Made by a program: the position numbers and the translations under genes
Assembly: GCA_964350605.1 (NCBI GenBank)
Contig: CAYGKP010000072.1
Location: forward strand, 1-11,145
From: CAYGKP01 sp964350605
Lineage (GTDB): Bacteria; Bacteroidota; Bacteroidia; Cytophagales; JAAEPT01
Length of the DNA stretch: 11,145 bases
Direction of reading: 5' to 3'
Part shown: positions 5,951 to 11,145 of the stretch, piece by piece
Position numbering within the stretch: the stretch's first letter is position 1
Layout: the number at the start of each line of letters is the position of its first letter
The notes under the pieces: generated by a model
The model's input: the letters and a program-made list of their open reading frames with translations, nothing else
Told to the model about the DNA's origin: nothing
Databases searched by the model: none

Positions 5951-6550
5951 ATGTCGTATCAAATCGAGGGGACCTTGCACGCCGTCTTCCCTGTCCAGCA
6001 ACTAGCGCCGACCTTCCGTCGCCGAGAATTTGTTCTCGAAACCCAACAGACGAACGGAGACCGCACCTATACCGACTACATCAAAATGCAGATGACCCAG
6101 GAGCGTTGTCCAGTATTGGACCGCTATCAATTGGGCCAGCCTGTGAAAGTCTCCTTCAACATCAAGGGTCGCAAGGTGGAGCGCAACGGACAGTGGGTGT
6201 ATTACACCACACTTGATGCGTGGCTTGTCACAACGGCCGACGGCAGCGAACCCCAAGGCGGTTCCAGCTTTGCGGGCCACGACCGTGGCGCGCAAGGTGG
6301 CGGTGGTGACCGTGGAGGAGATCGCGGCGGCTACCGTGGCGGCGACCGCAACAGCGGTGGCGCAGGTGGAGGCGGCGGTTACAACCGCGACTTCTCGGGC
6401 GGCGGTGGAGCGCCAGCACCAGAAGGTGGTGGTGGAGCCCCTCGCGGCGAAGGCGGCAATTTCCGCAAGCGCGTGAACAGCGCCCCCAAGGATTACGATT
6501 CGAAAAAGAAAACCTACGACGACGACGAGGACTGGGGCGACGACGACTAG
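5951..6550 (+). CDS. DUF3127 OB-fold single-stranded nucleic-acid-binding-like protein
   Basis: This is a 199-residue protein. Residues 1-95 (from MSYQIEGTLHAVFPVQQ, through RREFVLETQ at 24-32, to VYYTTLDAWLV at 83-93) are the DUF3127 domain, an OB-fold family characteristic of Bacteroidota and thought to resemble SSB. Residues 100-170 form a Gly-rich, flexible linker with RGG/DRGG-type repeats (DRGGDRGGYRGGDR, 120-133). The end is a basic patch (FRKRVNSAPKDYDSKKK) followed by an acidic tip, DDDEDWGDDD (190-199). This organisation copies SSB: OB domain, disordered linker, acidic protein-docking tail. Binding of ssDNA or RNA is therefore inferred, not shown. The ATG at 5951 matches the family start and follows a consensus promoter; a TTG at 5885 would only add leader sequence. 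The low-complexity GGC/GGT tract at about 6285-6450 is coding. Confidence 0.88.
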   Translation: MSYQIEGTLHAVFPVQQLAPTFRRREFVLETQQTNGDRTYTDYIKMQMTQERCPVLDRYQLGQPVKVSFNIKGRKVERNGQWVYYTTLDAWLVTTADGSEPQGGSSFAGHDRGAQGGGGDRGGDRGGYRGGDRNSGGAGGGGGYNRDFSGGGGAPAPEGGGGAPRGEGGNFRKRVNSAPKDYDSKKKTYDDDEDWGDDD

Positions 6551-6597
6551 TCACGAACTGGACGTCAACCCTGGTTGAGGCGGTGTAACTTGCCGCC

Positions 6598-7464
6598 ATG
6601 GCCATCAGTCCCGGCGCGCTAGCGCGCCTCGTTCGTTTGCCCAACTTGCTGATCCTGGCGGCTGCTCAGGTGTTGGCTCGCGTGTGCCTGGTTGGGCCCC
6701 GCGCCGAGTGGCGTGCGCAGTTGCAGGAGCCCCGGTTGTGGGCCCTTGTGGCCGGCACGGCCCTGATTGCGGCGGCGGGCTATGCGATCAATGATTATTA
6801 CGATGTGAAGATCGACGCGATCAACCGCCCCGAGCGGTTGGTCCTCGACCGGCGCATCAAGCGACGCTATGCGCTGATTCTTCACCCCATCCTGAACGGG
6901 CTGGCCTTTGGCTTGGGCCTCTGGTTGGGCTGGCCGGTGTTGGCTTTGTTTGTGATCAGCGCGGGAATGCTGTGGTGGTACTCCAACCAACTGAAGCGAC
7001 AGCCCTTCGTGGGCAACTTCGTGATTGCCTTACTCACCGCGGCCTCGGTCCTGACACCCGCGATGGTCTATCGCCAGGCGTACGTGGCCAGCCTCTTCTT
7101 CGCCTTTTGTGCCTTCATGGTCTCGCTGGTGCGAGAGATCGTCAAAGACCTCGAAGACCAACCCGGCGACGCAGCCCACGGGGCCCAAACCCTGCCGTTG
7201 GTCCTCGGCCTTCGCGCCACCAAACAGGTGATCTACTTCATCGTCGCGACGTTCGCCGCCGTCCTCGTGCTCTTCTCGGGCCTGACCGAACAAACCCTGC
7301 TGGGCTACATCGGTCTGGCCATGCTGCCCGGCCTTGCCGTGTTGGTCGTCCTGGTCCGCCGCGCCGATTCGCAATGGCAGTTCACCTTGCTCTCCCGGCT
7401 CTGCAAGCTGCTGCTTGTCATTGGCCTGGCGGGGATGGTGTTTTATCAAGGCGGTAAAGTTTAA
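6598..7464 (+). CDS. UbiA-family prenyltransferase (geranylgeranylglycerol-phosphate geranylgeranyltransferase-like)
   Basis: This is a 288-residue integral membrane protein with about eight or nine hydrophobic helices. The first Asp-rich motif is NDYYDVKID (65-73, N65-D69-D73). The second is KDLEDQPGDAAHGAQTLP (183-200), with D184, D187 and D191. These bind Mg2+ and the prenyl diphosphate. The form NDYYDxxxDxINRPER, together with RREIVKDLED-like REIVKDLED (179-187), is typical of the Bacteroidota group annotated as geranylgeranylglycerol-phosphate geranylgeranyltransferase. The exact acceptor is not provable from sequence; menaquinone, haem O or lipid acceptors are alternatives. The ATG at 6598 is 47 bp after the DUF3127 stop, possibly on the same transcript. 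No terminator separates them; the GC-rich element after 7476 may serve as the end. Confidence 0.88.
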   Translation: MAISPGALARLVRLPNLLILAAAQVLARVCLVGPRAEWRAQLQEPRLWALVAGTALIAAAGYAINDYYDVKIDAINRPERLVLDRRIKRRYALILHPILNGLAFGLGLWLGWPVLALFVISAGMLWWYSNQLKRQPFVGNFVIALLTAASVLTPAMVYRQAYVASLFFAFCAFMVSLVREIVKDLEDQPGDAAHGAQTLPLVLGLRATKQVIYFIVATFAAVLVLFSGLTEQTLLGYIGLAMLPGLAVLVVLVRRADSQWQFTLLSRLCKLLLVIGLAGMVFYQGGKV

Positions 7465-7476
7465 GGGGTTGAGGTA

Positions 7477-7571
7477 GGGGCCCCGCGAGGGGGCGGGCAG
7501 AGCCCGCCCCCTCGCGGGGAGCAGCCCAGGCTGCTCCCCGCGGCCCGCGCATTCGCGCGGCGCGGGGCCCC
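7477..7571. repeat. GC-rich cloverleaf-forming inverted-repeat element
   Basis: The outer arms GGGGCCCCGCG (7477-7487) and CGCGGGGCCCC (7561-7571) are perfectly complementary over 11 bp. Between them lie three hairpins with almost no unpaired bases. Arm 1 is 7488-7498/7502-7512 (11 bp, loop AGA). Arm 2 is 7513-7526/7529-7542 (14 bp, loop CA). Arm 3 is 7545-7550/7555-7560 (6 bp, loop ATTC). The total is a four-way junction. Alternatively, 7481-7498 pairs with 7502-7519 as one perfect 18-bp hairpin, competing with arm 2 and the outer stem. The element begins 12 bases after the UbiA stop codon and is followed by a T-rich run (about 7586-7594). It looks like a REP-type interspersed element; it may also end transcription. 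Confidence 0.8.
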
Positions 7572-7654
7572 CACAACCAGACAGTTATTTTTTTCCCGGG
7601 GTGTGGAATGTCGAGTGGCGGTGCATCCTTGGGGTGTACCCTCTCCCAGGCACC

Positions 7655-8224
7655 ATGAAAATTCAATTGCCCGATCCCTGCCACGAGTCGTGGGATCAGA
7701 TGACCCCTGAAGGCCAAGGCCGCCATTGCGAGGCCTGCGCCAAGGTGGTGGTCGATTTTTCGAAGATGAGCGATGCGCAGGTTGTCGACTACCTCAAAGC
7801 CAGTTTCGCGAAGAAAGAGCGCGTCTGTGGGCGGTTCCGCCCCGACCAAGTCGAGGCGCCCGTTTCCGCGCCACTACCTATGTTAAAGGCTCCGGTGCGC
7901 CGGACCATGTGGATGCGGATGGCAGCGGTGTTCGCGGGGTTGGGTGTGTTTTTGACTTCGTGTGGCCAGCAGGCGGCCCGCCATACCGTCGGAGAAATCA
8001 CGGCGATGCCGGAGGATACCACCGATCAGTGCGGCACGAAAACCACCAGTGTCGATGGGCCGGGCGAATGGTTGATTGGCGATGTGGAGCCCGACTATGA
8101 CCCAGCCGAAGAGCACCTGATGGGCGACACGCTGCTGCCCCCTGCTCAACCCCAAGAGCACTACATGGGCAAGCCCGCCCCGCCCGAGCGCTTCGATATG
8201 GGCGAACCAATGATGGAAGATTAA
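7655..8224 (+). CDS. Cys-rich zinc-finger-like plus internal lipobox protein, tandem copy 1
   Basis: This is a 189-residue protein of unknown function. Residues 1-68 are a small domain seen at the N-terminus of many Bacteroidota proteins: C9, ESWDQMTP, GQGRHCEACAK with C25 and C28, DFSKMSD (34-40) and CGRFRPDQ (58-65). The pattern is C-x15-C-x2-C-x29-C, as in a structural zinc site. After a linker, RRTMWMRMAAVFAGLGVFL (82-100) is one hydrophobic segment preceded by Arg, ending in LTSC with Cys103, which fits the lipobox. The tail is acidic and Pro-rich, with 15-residue units E[WH][LY][IM]G[DK] (glycines at 142, 157, 172, then 183). The ATG at 7655 begins the conserved domain; an upstream GTG at 7601 adds no conserved sequence. 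Copy 2 follows after 20 bp, so an operon is likely. Confidence 0.85.
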   Translation: MKIQLPDPCHESWDQMTPEGQGRHCEACAKVVVDFSKMSDAQVVDYLKASFAKKERVCGRFRPDQVEAPVSAPLPMLKAPVRRTMWMRMAAVFAGLGVFLTSCGQQAARHTVGEITAMPEDTTDQCGTKTTSVDGPGEWLIGDVEPDYDPAEEHLMGDTLLPPAQPQEHYMGKPAPPERFDMGEPMMED

Positions 8225-8244
8225 CAAATTCACCTCCTCTTCCG

Positions 8245-8703
8245 ATGAAAGAACACATTCACATCCCCAAACCCTGCTCGGCCGACTGGTCGGCGATGAC
8301 CCCCACCGAGCAAGGCCGCCATTGCGCGCTGTGCGTCAAGACGGTGGTCGATTTCTCGAAGATGTCGGACCGAGAGGTACTCGACACCTTGAAGGCCAGT
8401 TTCCAGAAGCAGGAAAAAGTCTGCGGTAATTTCCATCCCCGCCAAGTGACCGCACCAAAACCACGCGTTCCACTTTGGGGACGAATGGCTGCTGCCGTGG
8501 CCGGACTCGGCTTCCTGTTGGGGGCTTGTTCAAAGCCCGGAAATGGTGGTGGCGGCCCGCACGAACGCCTCGCAGGAGCGGTGGCCTATTTCCCGCCGGA
8601 TTCGACCGAGCAGCAATGCACCAAAGATACTGTTGCCACCGAAGACCCCGAGATCTACCATATCAAGGGCGAGATTCAGCGGCTGCCCGAGCCGGGGGAG
8701 TAA
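8245..8703 (+). CDS. Cys-rich zinc-finger-like plus internal lipobox protein, tandem copy 2
   Basis: This is a 152-residue paralog of its neighbours. The domain runs from PKPCSADWSAMTP (8-20) through GRHCALC (24-30) and DFSKMSD (36-42) to KVCGNFHPRQ (58-67). Putative metal ligands are C11, C27, C30 and C60 (C-x15-C-x2-C-x29-C). RMAAAVAGLGFLLGAC (80-95) is the hydrophobic segment, ending in a canonical lipobox LGAC with Cys95. The tail begins SKPGNGGGG and includes YFPPDSTEQQC (115-125), which aligns with MPEDTTDQC of copy 1. It ends with YHIKGEI, similar to copy 1's HLMGD repeat unit. It is closest to copy 1 in the N-terminal domain (shared LKASF, VVDFSKMSD). Subcellular location is uncertain: the finger domain would be cytosolic and the tail exported, if the hydrophobic segment is inserted N-in. 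Confidence 0.85.
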   Translation: MKEHIHIPKPCSADWSAMTPTEQGRHCALCVKTVVDFSKMSDREVLDTLKASFQKQEKVCGNFHPRQVTAPKPRVPLWGRMAAAVAGLGFLLGACSKPGNGGGGPHERLAGAVAYFPPDSTEQQCTKDTVATEDPEIYHIKGEIQRLPEPGE

Positions 8704-8745
8704 GCGACTTTTCCTATCTTCTGGCTCCACCGAAATTTTCACACC

Positions 8746-9306
8746 ATGGCCCGTCTCGTCGAAATGCCCAAACCCTGCACGGAAGACTGGGCGAAAATGA
8801 CCCCCAACGAGCGGGGCCGCCACTGCGAGAAGTGCCAGATCACACTGATCGACTTCACCAAGATGTCGGACCAAGAAGTCATCGACTTCATTGCCAAGGA
8901 CAAGGGCCAAAGCCCCTGCGGCACCTTTCGGCCCGACCAGGTCGTGCCCCTGAAACCCGCCCGTCGGTCCAGCTGGGGCAAGTGGGCGGCGGTGTTGGTC
9001 GGAATCGGTGCGCTTTTGGGTGCTTGCAAAAAGCAGCCGCAAAAGGTGGGGATGTTCTTCGAGCCCAGTTCGGAGGAAGACCCCGATTCACCCAAACGTG
9101 GTCGCTACAACCCCAAGTCCACAGAGGAGCCTAACAAAGTCGGGAAATGGCAGGTCGCCCCGCCGGACACCACAGAACACGGCGAACCGCTCAAGGGGAA
9201 GTACGGGCCGCCGCCCCCCGAGCCCGAACCCAAGGATTCCACCCAGATGGACCCGCGCCAGGGCTTCTACTACCTGCCCAGCGAATCGAAAGACGCGCGG
9301 GGGTAA
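8746..9306 (+). CDS. Cys-rich zinc-finger-like plus internal lipobox protein, tandem copy 3
   Basis: This is a 186-residue paralog. The domain includes MPKPCTEDWAKMTP (7-20), GRHCEKCQITLIDFTKMSD (24-42) and SPCGTFRPDQ (56-65). Cysteines are at 11, 27, 30 and 58 (C-x15-C-x2-C-x27-C; two residues shorter than copies 1 and 2). WGKWAAVLVGIGALLGAC (77-94) is the hydrophobic segment with lipobox LGAC and Cys94, followed by KKQPQK. The exported tail is Pro- and charge-rich. It carries five units with a Gly followed by an aromatic: KVGMFF (100), KRGRYN (117), KVGKWQ (131), LKGKYG (149), RQGFYY (171). It also carries PPDTTE (139-144), shared with copies 1 and 2. It lies 42 bp after copy 2. The domain most resembles copy 4 (PKPC.EDWAKMTP, CEKCQIT). 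Function is unknown. Confidence 0.85.
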   Translation: MARLVEMPKPCTEDWAKMTPNERGRHCEKCQITLIDFTKMSDQEVIDFIAKDKGQSPCGTFRPDQVVPLKPARRSSWGKWAAVLVGIGALLGACKKQPQKVGMFFEPSSEEDPDSPKRGRYNPKSTEEPNKVGKWQVAPPDTTEHGEPLKGKYGPPPPEPEPKDSTQMDPRQGFYYLPSESKDARG

Positions 9307-9335
9307 CCTTTTCGAACTTGCGGGTATTCTAGGGT

Positions 9336-9791
9336 ATGGCTCGCCTTGCCCACCTACCCAAACCCTGCTCAGAAGACTGGGCCAAGATGACCCCCCGCGA
9401 GCAGGGGCGGCATTGTGAGAAGTGCCAAATCACCCTGGTCGATTTTACCGTGATGTCCGACCAGCAGGTAGTCGACTACTTTCAGAAAAACGGCGGCACG
9501 CATTTCTGTGGCAGCTTTCGCCCTGACCAAGTGAAGGTGCCCAGGCTGCACCGATTCAGGTTCGCCACATTTACGGTGCTGGCCGCTGTCGGGCTTTTGC
9601 TCAGTTCATGCTATTCGCCAAGGTGGGTCCGTATGCAGCGAAAATTTCTGGCGAGGCATGAGCAAGTACCAGCCGCAAGACTGCCCGCTTCCAACGACCG
9701 AGGTGCCTGGGACCAGCGCATGCGGATTGCGCTCCGTTATTCCCTCACCCGCCGGATTCCTTGGATTGGCTGCCCAAAATTCAAACAATGA
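9336..9791 (+). CDS. Cys-rich zinc-finger-like plus internal lipobox protein, tandem copy 4, tail possibly frame-broken
   Basis: This is a 151-residue paralog. The conserved part is intact: PKPCSEDWAKMTPREQGRHC (8-27), EKCQITLVDFTVMSD (28-42) and THFCGSFRPDQ (55-65). Ligand cysteines are at 11, 27, 30 and 58. FATFTVLAAVGLLLSSC (76-92) is a hydrophobic segment ending in lipobox LSSC. After Cys92 the tail is basic (RWVRMQRKFLARHEQVPAAR...) and has none of the sibling motifs. Sibling-like motifs instead appear in the other two frames: AKVGPY from 9617, and CPLPTTEVPG from 9682 with an acidic end NNETPEE before a stop at 9805. This suggests one or more frameshifts in the tail, though each match is short. 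It starts 29 bp after copy 3. Confidence 0.75.
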   Translation: MARLAHLPKPCSEDWAKMTPREQGRHCEKCQITLVDFTVMSDQQVVDYFQKNGGTHFCGSFRPDQVKVPRLHRFRFATFTVLAAVGLLLSSCYSPRWVRMQRKFLARHEQVPAARLPASNDRGAWDQRMRIALRYSLTRRIPWIGCPKFKQ

Positions 9792-9815
9792 AACCCCTGA
9801 GGAATAAGCCATTCC

Positions 9816-9846
9816 TTGGCCCCCCAGGCCCGATTGTGTAGCTTGC
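9816..9846 (+). promoter_or_regulatory. Possible promoter of the ABC-F gene
   Basis: TTG (9816-9818), a 20-base spacer and TAGCTTGC (9839-9846) approximate the Bacteroidota TTG-N17-23-TAnnTTTG promoter, with two mismatches in the -7 box. It lies 23 bases before the ATG at 9870. A small hairpin (9800-9805 with 9811-9816) overlaps its left end. This is a tentative call. Confidence 0.3.
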
Positions 9847-9869
9847 GTCTCCTTTCGGGATTCCGCGCC

Positions 9870-11141
9870 ATGCTTTCAGTCGACAACCTCTCGCTTCGCT
9901 TCGGCAAACGCCTTCTCTTCGAGGACGTTAACCTCAAATTCACCCCCGGCAACTGCTATGGGATGATCGGGGCCAACGGCGCGGGCAAGTCCACGTTCAT
10001 GCGGATTTTGTCCGGCGAGCAGGACCCCACCACGGGCCACGTCCACCTGAGCCCCGGCGAACGCCTCTCGGTCCTCCGCCAGGACCACACCGCCTTCGAT
10101 GAATACCGCGTGCTCGACACCGTTTTGATGGGCCACGAAAAGCTCTGGGAGGTGATGTCGGAGAAAGACGCCATCTACCTGAAAGAAGACTTCTCGGACG
10201 CCGACGGCGAACGCGCCGCCGAATTGGAAGGCCTCTTTGCCGAAATGGACGGCTGGAACGCGGAAAGCGACGCAGCCGCCTTGCTTTCGGGCCTGGGCGT
10301 ACCTGAAAAGCTCCACGAAAAGAACCTGGTCGACCTGGACAACACCTTCAAGGTCCGCGTCCTGCTCGCCCAAGCGATCTTCGGCAACCCCGACATCCTG
10401 CTGCTTGATGAGCCGACCAACGAACTGGACCTCCAGACCATCCATTGGTTGGAAGACTTCCTGGCCGACTTCAAGAACACGGTGATTGTGATCAGTCACG
10501 ACCGCCACTTCTTGGACATGGTTTCGACCCACATCGTCGACATCGACTTCAACAAGATCCAGATCTTCACGGGCAACTACACGTTCTGGTACGAATCGAG
10601 CCAATTGGCCCTGCGCCAGTCCTCGGACCGCAACAAGAAATTGGAGGAGCGCAAGAAGGAGCTCCAAGACTTCATCGCCCGCTTCTCAGCCAACGTCGCC
10701 AAATCGAAGCAGGCCACCGCCCGCAAGAAGATGATCGAGAAGCTCGACATCTCGGAAATCAAGCCGTCCTCGCGCCGCTACCCGGGCATCATCTTCGCCC
10801 CCGAGCGCGAGGCAGGCGACCAGGTTCTGGGCGTCGAAGGTCTTTCCTTGGTCGACGACGAAGGGCACTTCTTGTTCAAGGACCTGAACTTCCACCTCGA
10901 CAAAGGCGACAAGGCCGTCATCCTCTCGCGCGACTCGCTGGCCACCACCGGGTTCTTCGAGACCATCAACGGGAAGCGCAAGCCCACTTCGGGGGAATAC
11001 AGATGGGGGGTGACCATTACGCCCGCCTACATGCCCTTGGACAACGGCGAGTTCTTCGAGTCGAACAAAAGCCTTGTCGATTGGCTGTGGCAATACACCA
11101 AAAACACCGAGGCCGACCAGACCTACATCCGTCGCTTCTAG
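9870..11141 (+). CDS. ABC-F family ATPase (YbiT-like), reading frame interrupted at window end
   Basis: These are soluble twin ABC proteins that act on the ribosome. From ATG 9870 (MLSVDNLSLRFGKRLLFEDV) 423 residues are readable. The first ATPase domain has Walker A GANGAGKST (34-42), Walker B ILLLDEPTNELD (176-187) and H-loop ISHDRHF (208-214). The usual LSGGE signature is replaced by LVDLDNTFKVRVLLAQAIF (153-171), partly normal for Bacteroidota members. A charged helical linker (about 245-295) follows, as in all ABC-F proteins. The second domain opens with a degenerate P-loop, SRDSLATTGFF (353-363), also typical of this lineage. At QTYIRRF the frame meets TAG (11139-11141), where the family continues with LGxMLF; reading CTA GGG CA one base back restores it. 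Roughly the last 110-120 residues, including the second signature and Walker B, are therefore out of frame or beyond the window. A TTG at 9816 is not the start. Confidence 0.9.
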   Translation: MLSVDNLSLRFGKRLLFEDVNLKFTPGNCYGMIGANGAGKSTFMRILSGEQDPTTGHVHLSPGERLSVLRQDHTAFDEYRVLDTVLMGHEKLWEVMSEKDAIYLKEDFSDADGERAAELEGLFAEMDGWNAESDAAALLSGLGVPEKLHEKNLVDLDNTFKVRVLLAQAIFGNPDILLLDEPTNELDLQTIHWLEDFLADFKNTVIVISHDRHFLDMVSTHIVDIDFNKIQIFTGNYTFWYESSQLALRQSSDRNKKLEERKKELQDFIARFSANVAKSKQATARKKMIEKLDISEIKPSSRRYPGIIFAPEREAGDQVLGVEGLSLVDDEGHFLFKDLNFHLDKGDKAVILSRDSLATTGFFETINGKRKPTSGEYRWGVTITPAYMPLDNGEFFESNKSLVDWLWQYTKNTEADQTYIRRF

Positions 11142-11145
11142 GGCA

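Noticed and set aside
6285..6450. GGC/GGT-rich tract as a DNA repeat element
   Set aside because: It is in frame and encodes the Gly-rich linker of the DUF3127 protein.
7477..7571. Cloverleaf as a tRNA
   Set aside because: Arm lengths, two- to four-base loops and absence of T-loop and anticodon-loop sequences exclude a tRNA.
7601..7654. GTG at 7601 as the start of array copy 1
   Set aside because: The extra 18 residues are not shared by the three other copies, all of which start just before the PxPC motif.
9876..10667. 263-residue minus-strand open frame opposite the ABC-F gene
   Set aside because: It is a shadow of the ABC-F coding strand, whose motifs are unmistakable.

Overview
The window looks like a chromosomal segment of a fairly GC-rich member of the Bacteroidota. 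Support comes from several sources. There is a DUF3127 OB-fold protein, a DUF2892 protein of the type common in that phylum, and a UbiA prenyltransferase of the geranylgeranylglycerol-phosphate type. The ABC-F ATPase has a degenerate second P-loop. Four proteins carry the 'CxxxWxxMTPxxxGRHCxxC' N-terminal domain seen in many Bacteroidota proteins. There is a perfect TAnnTTTG promoter box, and genes lack Shine-Dalgarno sequences. No tRNA, rRNA, CRISPR array or transposase gene was seen. These assignments are by eye; no database search was possible.

Left half (1-5599, minus strand). From the divergent promoter region leftwards: a secreted fibronectin-III-like protein with its own terminator, a DUF2892 membrane protein, an SF1 (UPF1/IGHMBP2-like) helicase, and an AT-richer gene resembling immunity proteins (Imm40-like plus DUF1871-like). 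Next comes a gene-free, strongly structured repeat-like element (about 1955-2205). It is followed by two paralogous small proteins that flank an uncharacterised His/Asp-rich protein, then a tiny lipoprotein with a calcium-binding Excalibur-like C-terminus, and finally purN, cut by the window edge.

Right half (5880-11145, plus strand). A consensus promoter drives the DUF3127 SSB-like protein, and a UbiA-family enzyme follows. A GC-rich 95-base inverted-repeat element comes next; it can fold into a near-perfect four-way cloverleaf. Then come four tandem paralogous genes. Each encodes a four-cysteine, zinc-finger-like domain, a linker, one hydrophobic segment ending in a lipobox-like Cys, and a tail. 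The tails of copies 1-3 are low-complexity and, where repeats can be seen, carry short degenerate repeats; the tail of copy 4 looks frame-broken. The last gene is an ABC-F translation factor whose reading frame stops at 11139-11141 exactly where the family continues, consistent with a one-base deletion.

The best candidate for an undescribed system is the four-gene paralog array. A cytosolic metal-binding-like domain sits in front of an internal lipoprotein signal, a layout that would be either an anchor or a release switch. The cloverleaf element directly upstream, the structured element at about 1955-2205 and the orphan immunity-like gene are secondary targets. The housekeeping genes (purN, helicase, DUF3127, UbiA, ABC-F) do not obviously form one pathway with the array.
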